Assembly (NCBI GenBank): GCA_027604685.1
Contig: JADHYX010000140.1
Coordinates: 5,002-50,715, forward strand
Reading direction: 5' to 3'
Length of the DNA stretch: 45,714 bases
Origin: Lobulomyces angularis
Taxonomy: Eukaryota; Chytridiomycota; Chytridiomycetes; Lobulomycetales; Lobulomycetaceae
In this document: positions 10,944 to 21,238 of the stretch, one piece after another
How the letters are laid out: each line of letters starts with the position of its first letter
Numbering within the stretch: the first letter of the stretch is position 1
The notes under the pieces: generated by a model
The model's database searches: none
What the model was told of the DNA's origin: nothing
The model's input: the letters and a program-made list of their open reading frames with translations, nothing else
Program-made: the position numbers and the translations under genes

Positions 10944-12257
10944 ATGAACTTAAGGAAGAAATATTATCGGTCATTTTTCAGTGTGAATCGGAAAAAGAAT
11001 GTGAAAATTTAAAAGATTTTTTTTGTGACGCAATGAATCAATATAAATCTAAATTAAATCAATATAAATCTGAAGTAAATCAACATAACGCTGAATTAAA
11101 TCAGCATACAGATGTTGACAATGCAAATTGTTGCAGTTCTGCTTCTAACTCCTTTGATAAAGATGAAAAAATAGAATCAATTATTGAGACTATTAGGGAA
11201 GAATTAGGTGTTTAGTGCAACAAGTTTTATATCTTTGCACTTTAACTAACTCTTTTTTTTACTAGGTGACAATTACTTGGCTTTGGCTCCTAAAGAAAAC
11301 ATAACAATCCCTACTTGGTCATTTAATTACGAATCTTATAATGGTAATTGTGCTTAAAATTTTATTTTAACTTTTTACTATCCCTTTCAGATACAAATAC
11401 TGTTCATGTTGACAATTTCATTTATAGAGACGAAGATGTTGACGAATTATGTGAAGCTGGAAAATTAAATAGAAATATATGTGCAGACTGTCATTCACTT
11501 AATGTGCAACCGTTAAACTTTATTTCACATAGGCAAGCAAAAATTTGTTGACTAAATTTAACTTTTTTATAGCGCCTCTTTACACCAATTGCGGTGGTTA
11601 TTTGAAGTTGCTATACCTTCACTTGGACTTCACAATTTCACACTACTGGTATGAAATTAGAAATATTTTTATAGACTTTTGTTTAGGATGTTGGCTCAAG
11701 ACTTGGAAGCGTATTGTATAGTGCTTACCTCTATTCTTCAGCCAAAAAAATAATTGGAGTAGAAATAAATGAATATTTTCATAATCTGCAATTAAAAGTA
11801 GTCAAACAAGAGAAACTGGACGATAGAATCTCATTATATTTAAATGATATTACATCAGACGCTGGCTTAAATCTTCTATCTACTGTTTCCCCACAAATAA
11901 TTATATTCAATAATGTATTTCAATTTTTTATTGGTGAAAAAGATGAAAAATCTGGCAACACTAGCAAATCAAAGTTGAGAAAAATTTGGGAAGTGATTTC
12001 AAACTCAATTAGAAAATCAGGAACTATTGTTGTTTCAATTCCAAGTCTAGAGGAACAGTTTGCGGAAGCGGAGGTAAAATTCAATATCACAATATTAAAT
12101 CTAAATTTTTTAGTCTCCCATTGATCTTACACAGTGGGTAAGGGAAAGTTATGTAGGTAAAAACCCCAGAGAACTAAAAAGATTTAAAAAGGACTATGGT
12201 TTACAATTAGAAGATATGAACGATATCACATCAGTTTTTATTTATCAAGTAATTTAG
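10944..12257 (+). CDS. SAM-dependent methyltransferase-like protein, 5' truncated
   Basis: Exons: from the gap to 11207, 11266-11343, 11391-11532, 11573-11648, 11687-12073, 12114-12257; N-terminus missing. The first visible residues are ELKEEILSVIFQCE, followed by four imperfect seven-residue repeats. The core resembles a conserved eukaryotic class I methyltransferase-like family that I recognise by NTVHVDNFIYRDEDVDELC, FISH, the motif I glycine loop LDVGSRLGSVLY, IIGVEINEYF (motif II acidic residue), NNVFQFF and VVSIPSLEE; a CxDC pair (NICADCHS) may bind a metal. No substrate is known to me for this group. The intron after FISH starts with GC instead of GT, and only this choice restores the frame (phase 2). 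The ATG right after the gap is out of frame and is not the start. Confidence 0.75.
11036..11119 (+). repeat. Four 21-bp in-frame tandem repeats
   Basis: Four direct copies of a 21-nt unit encode NQYKSKL, NQYKSEV, NQHNAEL and NQHTDVD. Each has seven residues with a hydrophobic last position, which could extend a coiled coil. The first two copies are nearly identical in DNA; the last has drifted. Confidence 0.9.
11533..11572 (+). other. GC-AG intron
   Basis: A 40-nt intron with donor AG|GCAAGC and acceptor TTTTTATAG|CGCC. The flanking exons join in phase 2 to give FISHSASLHQLRWLFE, which fits the family pattern, and no GT donor nearby gives an open frame. Confidence 0.75.
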
Positions 12258-12700
12258 CATCTGAATAATTTATCGCGAACTGTAATACTATAAAGACAGT
12301 TTAATTTTTGAAAAAAATATATATCTGTTTTACAATTTAGTCTAGAACAGAAAAAAATGATACCGTAACTTGGTTATTGTCCTAATTTTAAAATCATCTT
12401 TAATTAATAAAAGAAATACCAAATTGGTGACAAAGTAGTTAATAAACTTTGTTTCATGAAATAAAAACACAACATACACTATACCAACTCAGATGTTTAA
12501 AGAAAGTTTTGATGTATAACAAGGTAGGCAAACTTTGTTCACTCACAATCCATTTAATAACCATTGTGGATATTAAACGAGACTTTCTAATGAAAAAAAA
12601 CACTCATCACCATTGGTTTAAAATATTGGTTGTCTCATAAGGAAAAAAAAAAAAAAAAATTCCGAATAATTTTGAAGACGTGGCGTGGCGCATATATAAT
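12258..12700. other. Intergenic spacer
   Basis: AT-rich spacer between two genes on the same strand. It contains a poly-A run ending near 12659 shortly before the ACT-domain gene. It presumably holds the terminator of one gene and the promoter of the next; no gene or structured element seen. Confidence 0.4.
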
Positions 12701-13105
12701 ATGAATTTAACATTGTCTCTCTTCAACGAAAAAGTTACTGTTTATAAATATCCAAGAACAGCAAATGTTTCAACAATCTTTGAAAGCATCGCATCAGCGA
12801 AGTTCTTCAATTTGACTCAGACAAGCGATGAAATTTCTGTAGTAGTTCCCGCAACTGTTAACTTACTGGAATATTCTGCAGTAGAGTTCAATTTTAGGTG
12901 CTTCAAGGTTCATGGCCCTTTAGACTTTTCCTTAATTGGGATTCTTTCTTTTATTTCTACTTGTTTAGCAGACCAGAAAGTTTCAATTTTTGCAGTGAGT
13001 ACTTATGACACTGACTATGTCATGGTCAATGAAGAAAAGGTTGATTTAGCAGTAGATACTTTTAAAAAAAAAGGAATCAAAGTCATAGAAGATGCTCATT
13101 TTTAA
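12701..13105 (+). CDS. CASTOR-type ACT-domain protein
   Basis: A single-exon gene of 134 aa, the only clearly intronless one here. The first ATG in frame is at 12701; the frame is open back to 12680 but without an ATG. It carries the signature EISVVVPATV, then RCFKVHGPLDFSLIGILSFI and IFAVSTYDTDYVMV, which marks the ACT_7/CASTOR-like ACT family. In animals such domains in CASTOR1 bind arginine upstream of mTORC1, while free-standing short versions are common in bacteria and lower eukaryotes, and their ligands are mostly unknown. The length fits two tandem ACT folds. Lack of introns in an intron-rich region could point to transfer from bacteria or to retroposition, but codon use looks like its neighbours. 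Confidence 0.85.
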   Translation: MNLTLSLFNEKVTVYKYPRTANVSTIFESIASAKFFNLTQTSDEISVVVPATVNLLEYSAVEFNFRCFKVHGPLDFSLIGILSFISTCLADQKVSIFAVSTYDTDYVMVNEEKVDLAVDTFKKKGIKVIEDAHF

Positions 13106-13586
13106 TGTTTTTAACAAAAACCTTTAAAAACTACTTCCCTTCATTATTAAATTGTTCAATAAATGATGCTATTATTAATCAATAAATGATGCTATTTAAA
13201 TTACTATTTAAATACTACTCTCGTTTCTTTATAATAAAGTCGTTTAGTACAAAGCAAATCAACATTTTAAGAAAATTGAATTTTGTAGCAAACTTTTTTT
13301 ATATAACAATTTTTTGAAAAATAATGTTAAAATATTAAAAGTCTTCAAATGATAACTAGTCCTAATAAGGAATTAGGAGTTAAGGTTTGTTTTTGGTAAG
13401 ATCCTATTTATCATGAAAAGCAAAAAAATCAAATTAAAATATCTGCCAATCAAGTTTTTTTCTTTAGATTAAAAACTAAAGGATCATTTATTCAGTATTT
13501 TAAATTTAATTTTGAATACACATAAAGCAATATTATAACATTTAACATTGTTTTCAAAAAAAAAAATTTGAAAATTTAACTTTGAG
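13106..13586. other. Intergenic spacer
   Basis: AT-rich spacer between the ACT-domain gene and the coactosin gene. A short direct repeat (AATAAATGATGCTATT, twice near 13158-13195) is visible. No coding potential seen. Confidence 0.4.
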
Positions 13587-14365
13587 ATGGTAAATATTAA
13601 TTCAGATGCTACCACTGCATATGAGGATGTTCGTGATGATAAATCGGCCACCAATTGGTTTTATTTAACTTTTTTTAACTGGTTTAATTTTTAGGTTATT
13701 ATTAGGCTATGTTGATGATAAAAAAGACGACTTAAGTTTGGTAGGAACTGGTACAGATATTTATTAAAATTGTAGTCAAATTAAATTTTTTATTAGGTAG
13801 TGGTGGACTTACTGAATTAAAAACTTTTCTAAAACCTGATCAAGCCAACTTTGGTTACATAAGAGTAACTGTGGGAAACGACGAACTGGTACATTAAATT
13901 ATTACTAATGTAATTATTAAAAATTTATAATTAATGTTCATAGTCTCAACGTGCAAAATTTATTTTAGTTTCATGGTGTGGTTCTCAAGTTAAATTTATG
14001 GTAATTAAAATTAATCAAAAGGAATAATTTTTCCTTTTTTTTTTTTTTATTAATACCATAATACTAACTCTCATTAGCGTAAAGCTAAGTTAAGTGTGCA
14101 CATCTCTGATGTAAAAAATGTTTTGAAAGCTTTTGCTATTGAAATTGCAGCTTGTGATTTAGAGGTGAGAATCAAAATTAGCAATATATAATCAAAAGGT
14201 GCATACTTACCATTACATAGGATCTCGATTCCAAAAAGGTTGATTTATTAGTCAAAAAAGCCATGGGTAATTTTTGTTTTTTTTTTTTTAGGTTAAATTT
14301 ATTCAATTTCATTTGATTAATAACGTTTAGGTGCCAATTATGATCGCCAAACTTCAGCCTACTAA
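13587..14365 (+). CDS. Coactosin (ADF-homology actin-binding protein)
   Basis: Seven exons: 13587-13657, 13695-13750, 13797-13888, 13944-14000, 14078-14164, 14221-14266, 14331-14365, giving 147 aa, close to coactosin's usual 142-146. Coactosin binds filamentous actin through a single ADF-H fold without severing it. Motifs match the family: AYEDVRDDKSATNWLLLGY near the start, FGYIRVTVGNDELSQRAKF, LVSWCG, and the C-terminal AMGANYDRQTSAY, equivalent to GGANYDAQTE in animals. Exon joins are phase 2, 1, 0, 0, 0, 1 and all frames agree. The first two introns are only 37 and 46 nt. Confidence 0.93.
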
Positions 14366-14709
14366 AAAATATTATTAGAATAATTTTTTTACTTTTTTTT
14401 TGCAACTAAATTTAAATCTTAAAAGTATCTCTAAACTATAAATTTTGCTTTTTTCAATTTTGTCTATTCTCAAAAAAAAATTGCCATTTTTAGATCATGG
14501 TACAATTGTTTTTAACTATTAGATCACTTCTTATACTCCCTTATTTTTAACCGAAATTACTTGATGCTATTAAATAATTCCAAATTTTCCATAATCTTTC
14601 CATTTTCTTTCTGTAATTTTTTTTACGAGGTTAAATGATTGGTTAAAAAAAAAAAAAAAAAAAAAAAGCTGCTCAATTCAGCAGCAAAATTTTGTTAAAA
14701 ATAAAAAAA
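14366..14709. other. Intergenic spacer with a long poly-A tract
   Basis: Between coactosin and the GPCR gene. A run of about 23 A starts at 14645, followed by GCTGCTCAATTCAGCAGC (about 14668-14685), which can fold into a short hairpin with a GCTGC stem just upstream of the receptor start codon. Confidence 0.4.
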
Positions 14710-17700
14710 ATGAATATTTTGAATATTCAAATCAAGCTATTCTATGTTATATTGATATATATATTGTCTTTATCTTCATCAATAAGTATCAATTTTCCGA
14801 AATGTTTAGATAAAGTCTCAAACTTAAGTGGAGATCAGATTACTCCAATATTAATAGGTTTCAAATCTCACCTTTTTTTTACTTTATTATGAAAAGAAAA
14901 TTTTAAATTTCAAAAAATTTAACTTAAAGACTGATTGTTTTTGTAGGATTGAGAGATTGGGATAGTCAGATTCTTGTTTCTTATGTGACAGATATTATTT
15001 TGCGTGAAGCCATGGGTGCTAACACAGTTCTGGTGGATTGTAATAATGCAATAAAAGAACTACTAACTGAAAATCCTGAACTTCCCTCTGATAACATTCA
15101 ACTGACATTAATGGAGCATGAAAAAATTTTTTTAAACGTAGAGTATTGGCCACCCACAACCAATACTCTAGAGTTATCTCAAAAATTGGGCTATACTAAG
15201 ATTATATCTGGAGGGCCAATTGGATATACTGGAAAAATTGGGTGGTAAATTGTGATACGTTTTATATCTTTATTTACTTATTTAAAAAATGTTATGCTAA
15301 GGTATTTGCCGGAAAAATGGGTGATATCCAAACCGCAATTAGAGAGTTGGAGGGCCTATACGTCAACCGAAAACACTTGTCAATTTAAACCCAATACATC
15401 ACTGAAGTAAATCTTTAAATTTCAATTTAATTTTTTTTATTTGTTATTTTAGCTGCGGTGATGCAGTGTTAAAACCATTACAACAAGTATCGGATGTGGA
15501 GTTGTCAGATATTTTGAATTTGGCTAAAAATTGTGAAAATGCTACAATCGGTGGGAGTGACGGAAGAAGATGCGCTGAAAGTATTTTAAATGGAGTAAGT
15601 CATTTGACTCACCAAATTGAAAAAAAATTACCCAAAGGAAGATTTAATACTGTTAAAGAGAGTAAGTAAGACTTGGTGTTTCTTTTTTGACACCATTTCG
15701 ATTACTTTTTAAGCTTGGACAGTATTCGATAAGCAAATAATTAAGTCTTTAAATCTGGAATTGGAACCTTACTTAATGCCTGACTTTACAGAACAAAAAT
15801 TGGTTGATGAAATGATCTACTCCGCTTTAAATGATATCCCATATATTGGTTACTTTTATACACCACATTGGCTGCTAAGCAGCAAATCTCCAATAAAGCT
15901 GACATCAATGTATATTCAACAAATTAAAATTTATCTGAAGTATTATTTTAGATTTTTGCCCACTTACAACAGCAAGTGTTCAGAGGCTTTACTTAATGGA
16001 ACTTACAATTGCGATTATCCTGACACTTACTTGTACAAATTAGTTACCAAAAAGTTTTTAGAAGTAGCACCTGATGCTTTAACATTCGTGCAGCAATTTA
16101 TAGTTAATGAAGACGCACTATTACAAATGTTATACGATAAGCATGAAAATTCTAAAAACCTTTCACTTTCACCTGAAATGGGATACTGGCAAGCAGCCTG
16201 TGAGTATGTCAAACAGCAGGAGGATTCTTGGAGAAGATTTATACCACCTGGTTATAGAGTAAAAACAGAAGAAGTTTTGGAGTTAAATTCTCCAGTTTTC
16301 ATTGGAGTTCAAGGTACACAAAAATAAATCAGAGAAAATTAATTATAAATTTTTTTTTAATGTAAATGAAGTGCTTTATATGTCCAATCTTCTGATTACC
16401 ATACTTTCTGGAGCCTTGGTGATATATCACAGAAACAGAGCAGAAGTTAAGAGCATTAGTTTACTTTCATTGATTCAAATATTGACGGGACTGTCACTTA
16501 CATGGATGTCCATTTATGCGAATGCTGGGCCACTAACTTTAGGAAAATGCTTATTTAAACAGTGGAATGAATGGATAACTCTATCTGTCGTCCTAGGAAG
16601 TATTTTGCCAAAGTCATATAGGCTCTTTCAAATATTCGGTAATATTAAAAATTATTTTTTTAATATTATTCAACTCTTTATTAATTTTTTTTTTTTTTTT
16701 AAAAAAAAAAAATTAGAAAATACAAATATAAATAAACCAATTTTGCAAACACAACATTTGTTTGCTGTAACAACTGCAATTGTTTTGGGAGAGGCACTTA
16801 TTTTACTTGGTTGGACATTTACTTCTCCACTGGTTCCAACAGTTACATCAGTCAATTCAGAATCTTATTTCTACCAATGCAGTTCAAAAGATTTAGAAAC
16901 TAAAAACGCCTTTATATATGCGCTGTTACTTTATAATGGGTACAAATACCGTTTTATTTTTTTTTTTTATATTTTTTTTTTAATTAAAGTATCCTCATAA
17001 TGACGACATTTTTGCTAGCATACAAAACTAGAAATGCTTTCGAACGATACAGAGAAAGTACAAGAATTGCTAATTCTAGCATAGTGATTACGTTAATAGC
17101 ACTAATAGGGATGATAGTATTGGGTAATCACACCCGGTCCACGTTAACGCAACTCTTCCTTGTTAGATCTATCCTGATTGCAATAGCGGGAATGGTTACT
17201 TACGGTAAAAACATATCCCAAAAAATTAATATTTAGCCTTAACTTTTTGATTTTAGCATGTCTTATTGGAAAAACTGTTGTCAACATATTTCAAAGTACA
17301 TACCTTGTCCCAGATATTGCTGTTGGGAAAGGCAAATCAGGAGAAGAAAGCAGTTGTCAAGATAATTTTGAGAGCAGTTACCAAAAAGTAGATAGTTCCC
17401 AGGTAGTTACATTCTTAAAAGAAAAATTCATTATAAAAAAAATAAAAAAAATTATAGAACCATGTTGTTTTTAGTGTCTCAATAAAAAGATCTGGACTGT
17501 TCCAGATTTGGAGATTGGCAGAAATCAGTGTATTAAAGAATAAAAAATGCCTGATGATAGCATTTTTTGATAATCATTTAGTCCTTGCAAAGGTTGGAAC
17601 CTCAAAATTTTTTTTTTTCTAGAGGGCACTAACTTTTTTATTTTGCATATATAGAAAGGGTTATGGATTTCATATGAAGGTTTAGAAATTTTTCATTTAA

Positions 17701-17837
17701 ATCTAGGTGTATCGATTAAATTTGAAGATAAAAAGGGAAATGTCACAGCAATAAATTTTCAAAATCATTATCTGAAGGAAGCCTTTCTGGTGCAACTAGA
17801 AAAAGACGCCAAAATGGAGCCAGTACTAAGATATTAG
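14710..17837 (+). CDS. Family C GPCR with OpuAC-like betaine-binding ectodomain
   Basis: Eleven exons: 14710-14857, 14947-15244, 15302-15406, 15453-15661, 15714-16313, 16372-16638, 16717-16939, 16990-17204, 17257-17402, 17458-17592, 17655-17837; 842 aa. Residues 1 to about 28 form a signal peptide. Residues about 30-450 look like the substrate-binding domain of glycine-betaine ABC transporters (LRDWDSQILVSYVTDIILRE, EYWPPTT) rather than the leucine-binding-protein fold of GABA-B or glutamate receptors. Residues about 455-710 are a seven-helix family C core of GABA-B type: KSYRLFQIFEN at the third helix end, LGWTFTSPL, NGILIMTTFLLAYKTRN at helix five, VRSILIAI. A cytosolic tail follows with a beta-rich segment (HVVFSVSIKRSGLFQIWRL to the C-terminus). 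All joins keep frame. Betaine, choline or an amino-acid derivative as ligand is inference. Confidence 0.85.
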
Positions 17838-18138
17838 AGTTTTTTTACCCCATCAAATAAAAAATTTAAATATTAAACAATAAAACATTAAGATAAATTA
17901 TTATAAATAAATGTATAATTAGAGAATTAGAAATACAAATTGTATATCAATATTATTTATTTAAGATGGTTAACTTCCCTCAATAAACTAAATTTGGGTG
18001 TAAAAAAATGTGCAAGGTGTGTTAAAAACAGTACAAGATCAAGATTAAAAAACCAATGTTATTAAACATAAACCATTTTTATAATAGTCGTTTCGATCAT
18101 TGTCTATATAACGCTAGACAGTGATAATAAAAGTAAAT
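17838..18138. other. Convergent intergenic region
   Basis: About 300 bases between the stops of the GPCR (+) and DDHD lipase (-) genes, so it should hold both polyadenylation regions. AT-rich, with no other feature seen. Confidence 0.4.
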
Positions 18139-20212
18139 CTATTTATCTACTAAAACTCCTGGCCCGTCTAAAAAAAAATTAAAGCTGATAATTACTAAAA
18201 AAATTTTACCTTTCAGACTTTTGACTACAGCAAACATCGCGTCCTTATGACACCAGTAACTAAAATGTGATCTCATTCCAACAAAGTAAGAATGTACGTA
18301 ATTATCTGGAACAATAAAAAAATTAATTTATAATTTTTGTTTTTACTTACCAACAACCGTTTCTTGAACAAAGTAATCATATCTTCGGGATAATTTTTCT
18401 AAATAATTATCTTCTGTTTCTAATGTTTTATTATCAACTTGGGCCTTGCTATTGATGTTTTTATCCAGTTCTTCCTTTGCAGACTCTACTAATAAATCAA
18501 CTTCGCTATCTATGTCGGTCGAAGAATTAGACTGTACTTGACTAGACATCCTTCTCATGATATTCGCTGGTATTTCCGTAATATTTCGAACGTGACTGGT
18601 AAAACCAGATACTATTGATGGTAGCAATGAGCTATTATTAGGAATCTCAGATTGTTTAAAACTGGTACTTTCCAAATTGTCAACATTTATTGAGTCAACC
18701 TCATGTGGCGACAGGGTTGAAGCAGTATTGTCTTTCAATATGCTATTATTTGTTAAGGTATGAACACTTTCGTTGTGCTCAACGCGTTGTCTTTTATTTT
18801 TCCGCCTGATACTAGTTTCGCTGTCAGAAAAGTAATGCCCTTCTTCAACATCGCTAGTTTCCTCTCGATGTCTTTTTCCTAATCTAAAAAAAGAAGAAGT
18901 CATAAATTCTGGAAGATTAGGTAAACTGGGAATATGTGGCCAATTATTCATATCGGTTAAATGATTTAAATTGGGCCAAGCCAGATTTTGAAAGTAATTT
19001 GGCGGTAATCCGGGTAACTGAAGTATCTCAGGTAATCCAGGCAATATTTTTTCTAATAAAGTATTCCAATGTGTAAAGTGGGATCTTTTACTAGAGGGTC
19101 TAGTAATTGGTATAGGAGGTATTGCAGCAAATGCTGGATTAAACAAAGGTTCAATTCTGTAACCAAGTGGATCATACAAATGAAAAATATTCATATAATG
19201 ACACCTTTAAAAATTAAAAAAAAAAGTAAACAATTTAATCCACCATGAAGGAAGTTGATAGTCTAACATAAAAGATACAATTATTAAAAAAAAAATATTT
19301 GATATTATATTCACCAATGATGGAAAATCCTCTCTGTACCAATACTGCAGACATCGGAGTTCCCAGGCTAAACAAAAACTTTGGCCGAAAGTTTAGCTTA
19401 GAGTAATTAATATGGTGTGAATTTGGAGTTTTTGCTTCTTGATTGCAAATAATGTCCTAGAAACTTAATTGTTAACCTTTTTTTTTTTACAGTAAAATAA
19501 AAAAATTTGTTACGTATGATATAACTCCACCAAGTGAATGAGCAAATATTCCAATATTTCCATTAAAACTGGGATATCTTGTGATAAAGTTTTCCCATGC
19601 TGTATTATAAGCTTGGGTTACAAAATCCACGATCGACTGCCCATCTGAAAAAAAACATGTGGATACAAATGAGTAAATAAAAAAAAACATAAATATGTTA
19701 CGAAATTTGGTGAAGTAATAATATCCATCCTGCAACATTTCATTAGTAATTCTGTAATATTCATGGAAAAAAAATTTAGTATTAATGCAGTGAACTTTTG
19801 TTAAAAACCTTCTCAACACACCCAAAGTTGGGAGTGTGCATAGATTAATTTTATCAAAAGATGATTTCAAATTTGATTGCCATTCAATAGGCAGAAATTC
19901 GATTTCAATTTCATCATCACCTTCGAAATCTGCATAAAAATTAACGCAAACTTTAAACAACCTTCTACAGTAAATTTACCTTCCTTTAAAACTTCTCTGT
20001 AACTTTTTTTAAGTTGATCAATTCTAAATTCAGCTAATCCACCTATGGTAATGCTAATGATTTGACTCTTAATCGTTTTGTAAATCGTTACCTTGACCAT
20101 GGATAATAAACAGGCATGCAGTAGGTGTTTTTTTGCACATTACCTCTGGTGAATGTTGCCGATTTGGTGAAGCAGGACTGGCATATGGAGATGAGGGCCT
20201 AAAATTATCCAT
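18139..20212 (-). CDS. DDHD-domain phospholipase (PA-PLA1 type)
   Basis: Ten exons: 20092-20212, 19980-20042, 19809-19929, 19702-19751, 19514-19644, 19315-19456, 19244-19262, 18351-19204, 18210-18305, 18139-18167; 541 aa. DDHD proteins are intracellular phospholipases A1 acting on phosphatidic acid and other lipids at ER, Golgi or mitochondria. Seen in order: LFIIHGQG (oxyanion region), the nucleophile elbow FAHSLGGVISY, FLFSLGTPMSAVLVQRG, then DYQLPSWCHYMNIFHLYDPLGYRIEP, a long Ser/Asp-rich insert, RYDYFVQE, and RSHFSYWCHKDAM. The four DDHD residues are the Asp of DPLGYR, the Asp of RYDYF, the His of SHFSYW and the Asp of HKDAM. The elbow reads AHSLG rather than GHSLG. A proline-rich N-terminus (RPSSPYASPASP) replaces the WWE and SAM regions of the animal proteins. 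Confidence 0.88.
19244..19262 (-). other. 19-nt microexon in the DDHD gene
   Basis: Flanked by acceptor ATGTTAG and donor GTGGAT. Without it, exons 6 and 7 join out of frame. With it they read DYQLPSWCHYMNIFH, matching the family pattern in which a Pro/Cys segment precedes NIYHPxDP. The introns on either side are about 52 and 39 nt. Confidence 0.85.
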
Positions 20213-21238
20213 TTTATTAAACTTTTTTTTTTTTTTTTTTTTTAAAGCATAAAAATAATTAAAAAATGAAAGAAAAAGAACTCAATCTTGTGTCTACAAA
20301 TAATAGGTGATGTAAGAGAAATATATAACAGATTTATAAAAAAAATAAAGATAAATATGAACAGTGATGTCATTTTGAATAAGGTTAAATTATCAAGTGG
20401 AAGTAAATTCTAGATCATTTTAACGTGTTATTCTTGACATAGTTAAGATAACCTCTGCCATTCCACACTTAGTTAGAAGTTTCATATCAAAATTTGATAT
20501 ATTTTTTTTAAATTCCATTATCAAAAGAAAGCAAGAACCATAACTCTGATAGTTTTTAAATCATGAATTTAACAAAAATGCTTTAATAAATTCACTTTTA
20601 TCTTCCATTTTTTATCCCTTGAGTTTATAGATTAAATAATTTTGTAACTATGTACTGAAGGAAAATTCTTTAAAAATGAGACTCCTATTTTTCAACATTA
20701 GAAGAATGATAAGACACTATATAGAAAACATGAGCAATAGCAATAAAAATACAAATTCAATCAACGAAAAAATAAACTTTTAACTATTATTATATAAAAG
20801 CGCGGTTTCTAAGTAGATTATGATTCAAATGATAAATACTTGCACGATTAATGAACTTTACAACTTTCGTATAAGATTTACACAAGGTAACTTAAAATCG
20901 CGTTGTAGTTGGTAGTGCATCTACTTCATTCAGCTTGATAAAGCAATTCAATTGCTAGGGAAGAAAACACAACCGGTATCACACTGTCCATTACAAAAAT
21001 ATCATCTATCTTATGAAAAACCTTATCTTGATTCATTTCAAACAAAAAAAGCACAACCACCATCATCTATATGCAACACAAACAAATAAATTTGAACTTG
21101 AAATTTGACGCTTTCAAAATCACGGTAATTTTCAAATCCTGATTCGCGGAAGAGGAAGACAACTTCCGGAAAATAATTCCGAAGCAAAAATTATAAAAAT
21201 ATGTGAAAAAACCACCTACCTTTCATAGTAACTATAAG
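20213..21238. promoter_or_regulatory. Divergent promoter region, DDHD lipase / FRO copy 2
   Basis: About 1 kb between two divergently transcribed genes. It contains a long poly-A/T tract next to the lipase start and, 68 bases upstream of the FRO ATG, the palindrome TTCCGGAA (21164-21171) with a further half copy TTCCGAA just after it. Whether this is an iron- or copper-control site is unknown. No other gene seen. Confidence 0.4.
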
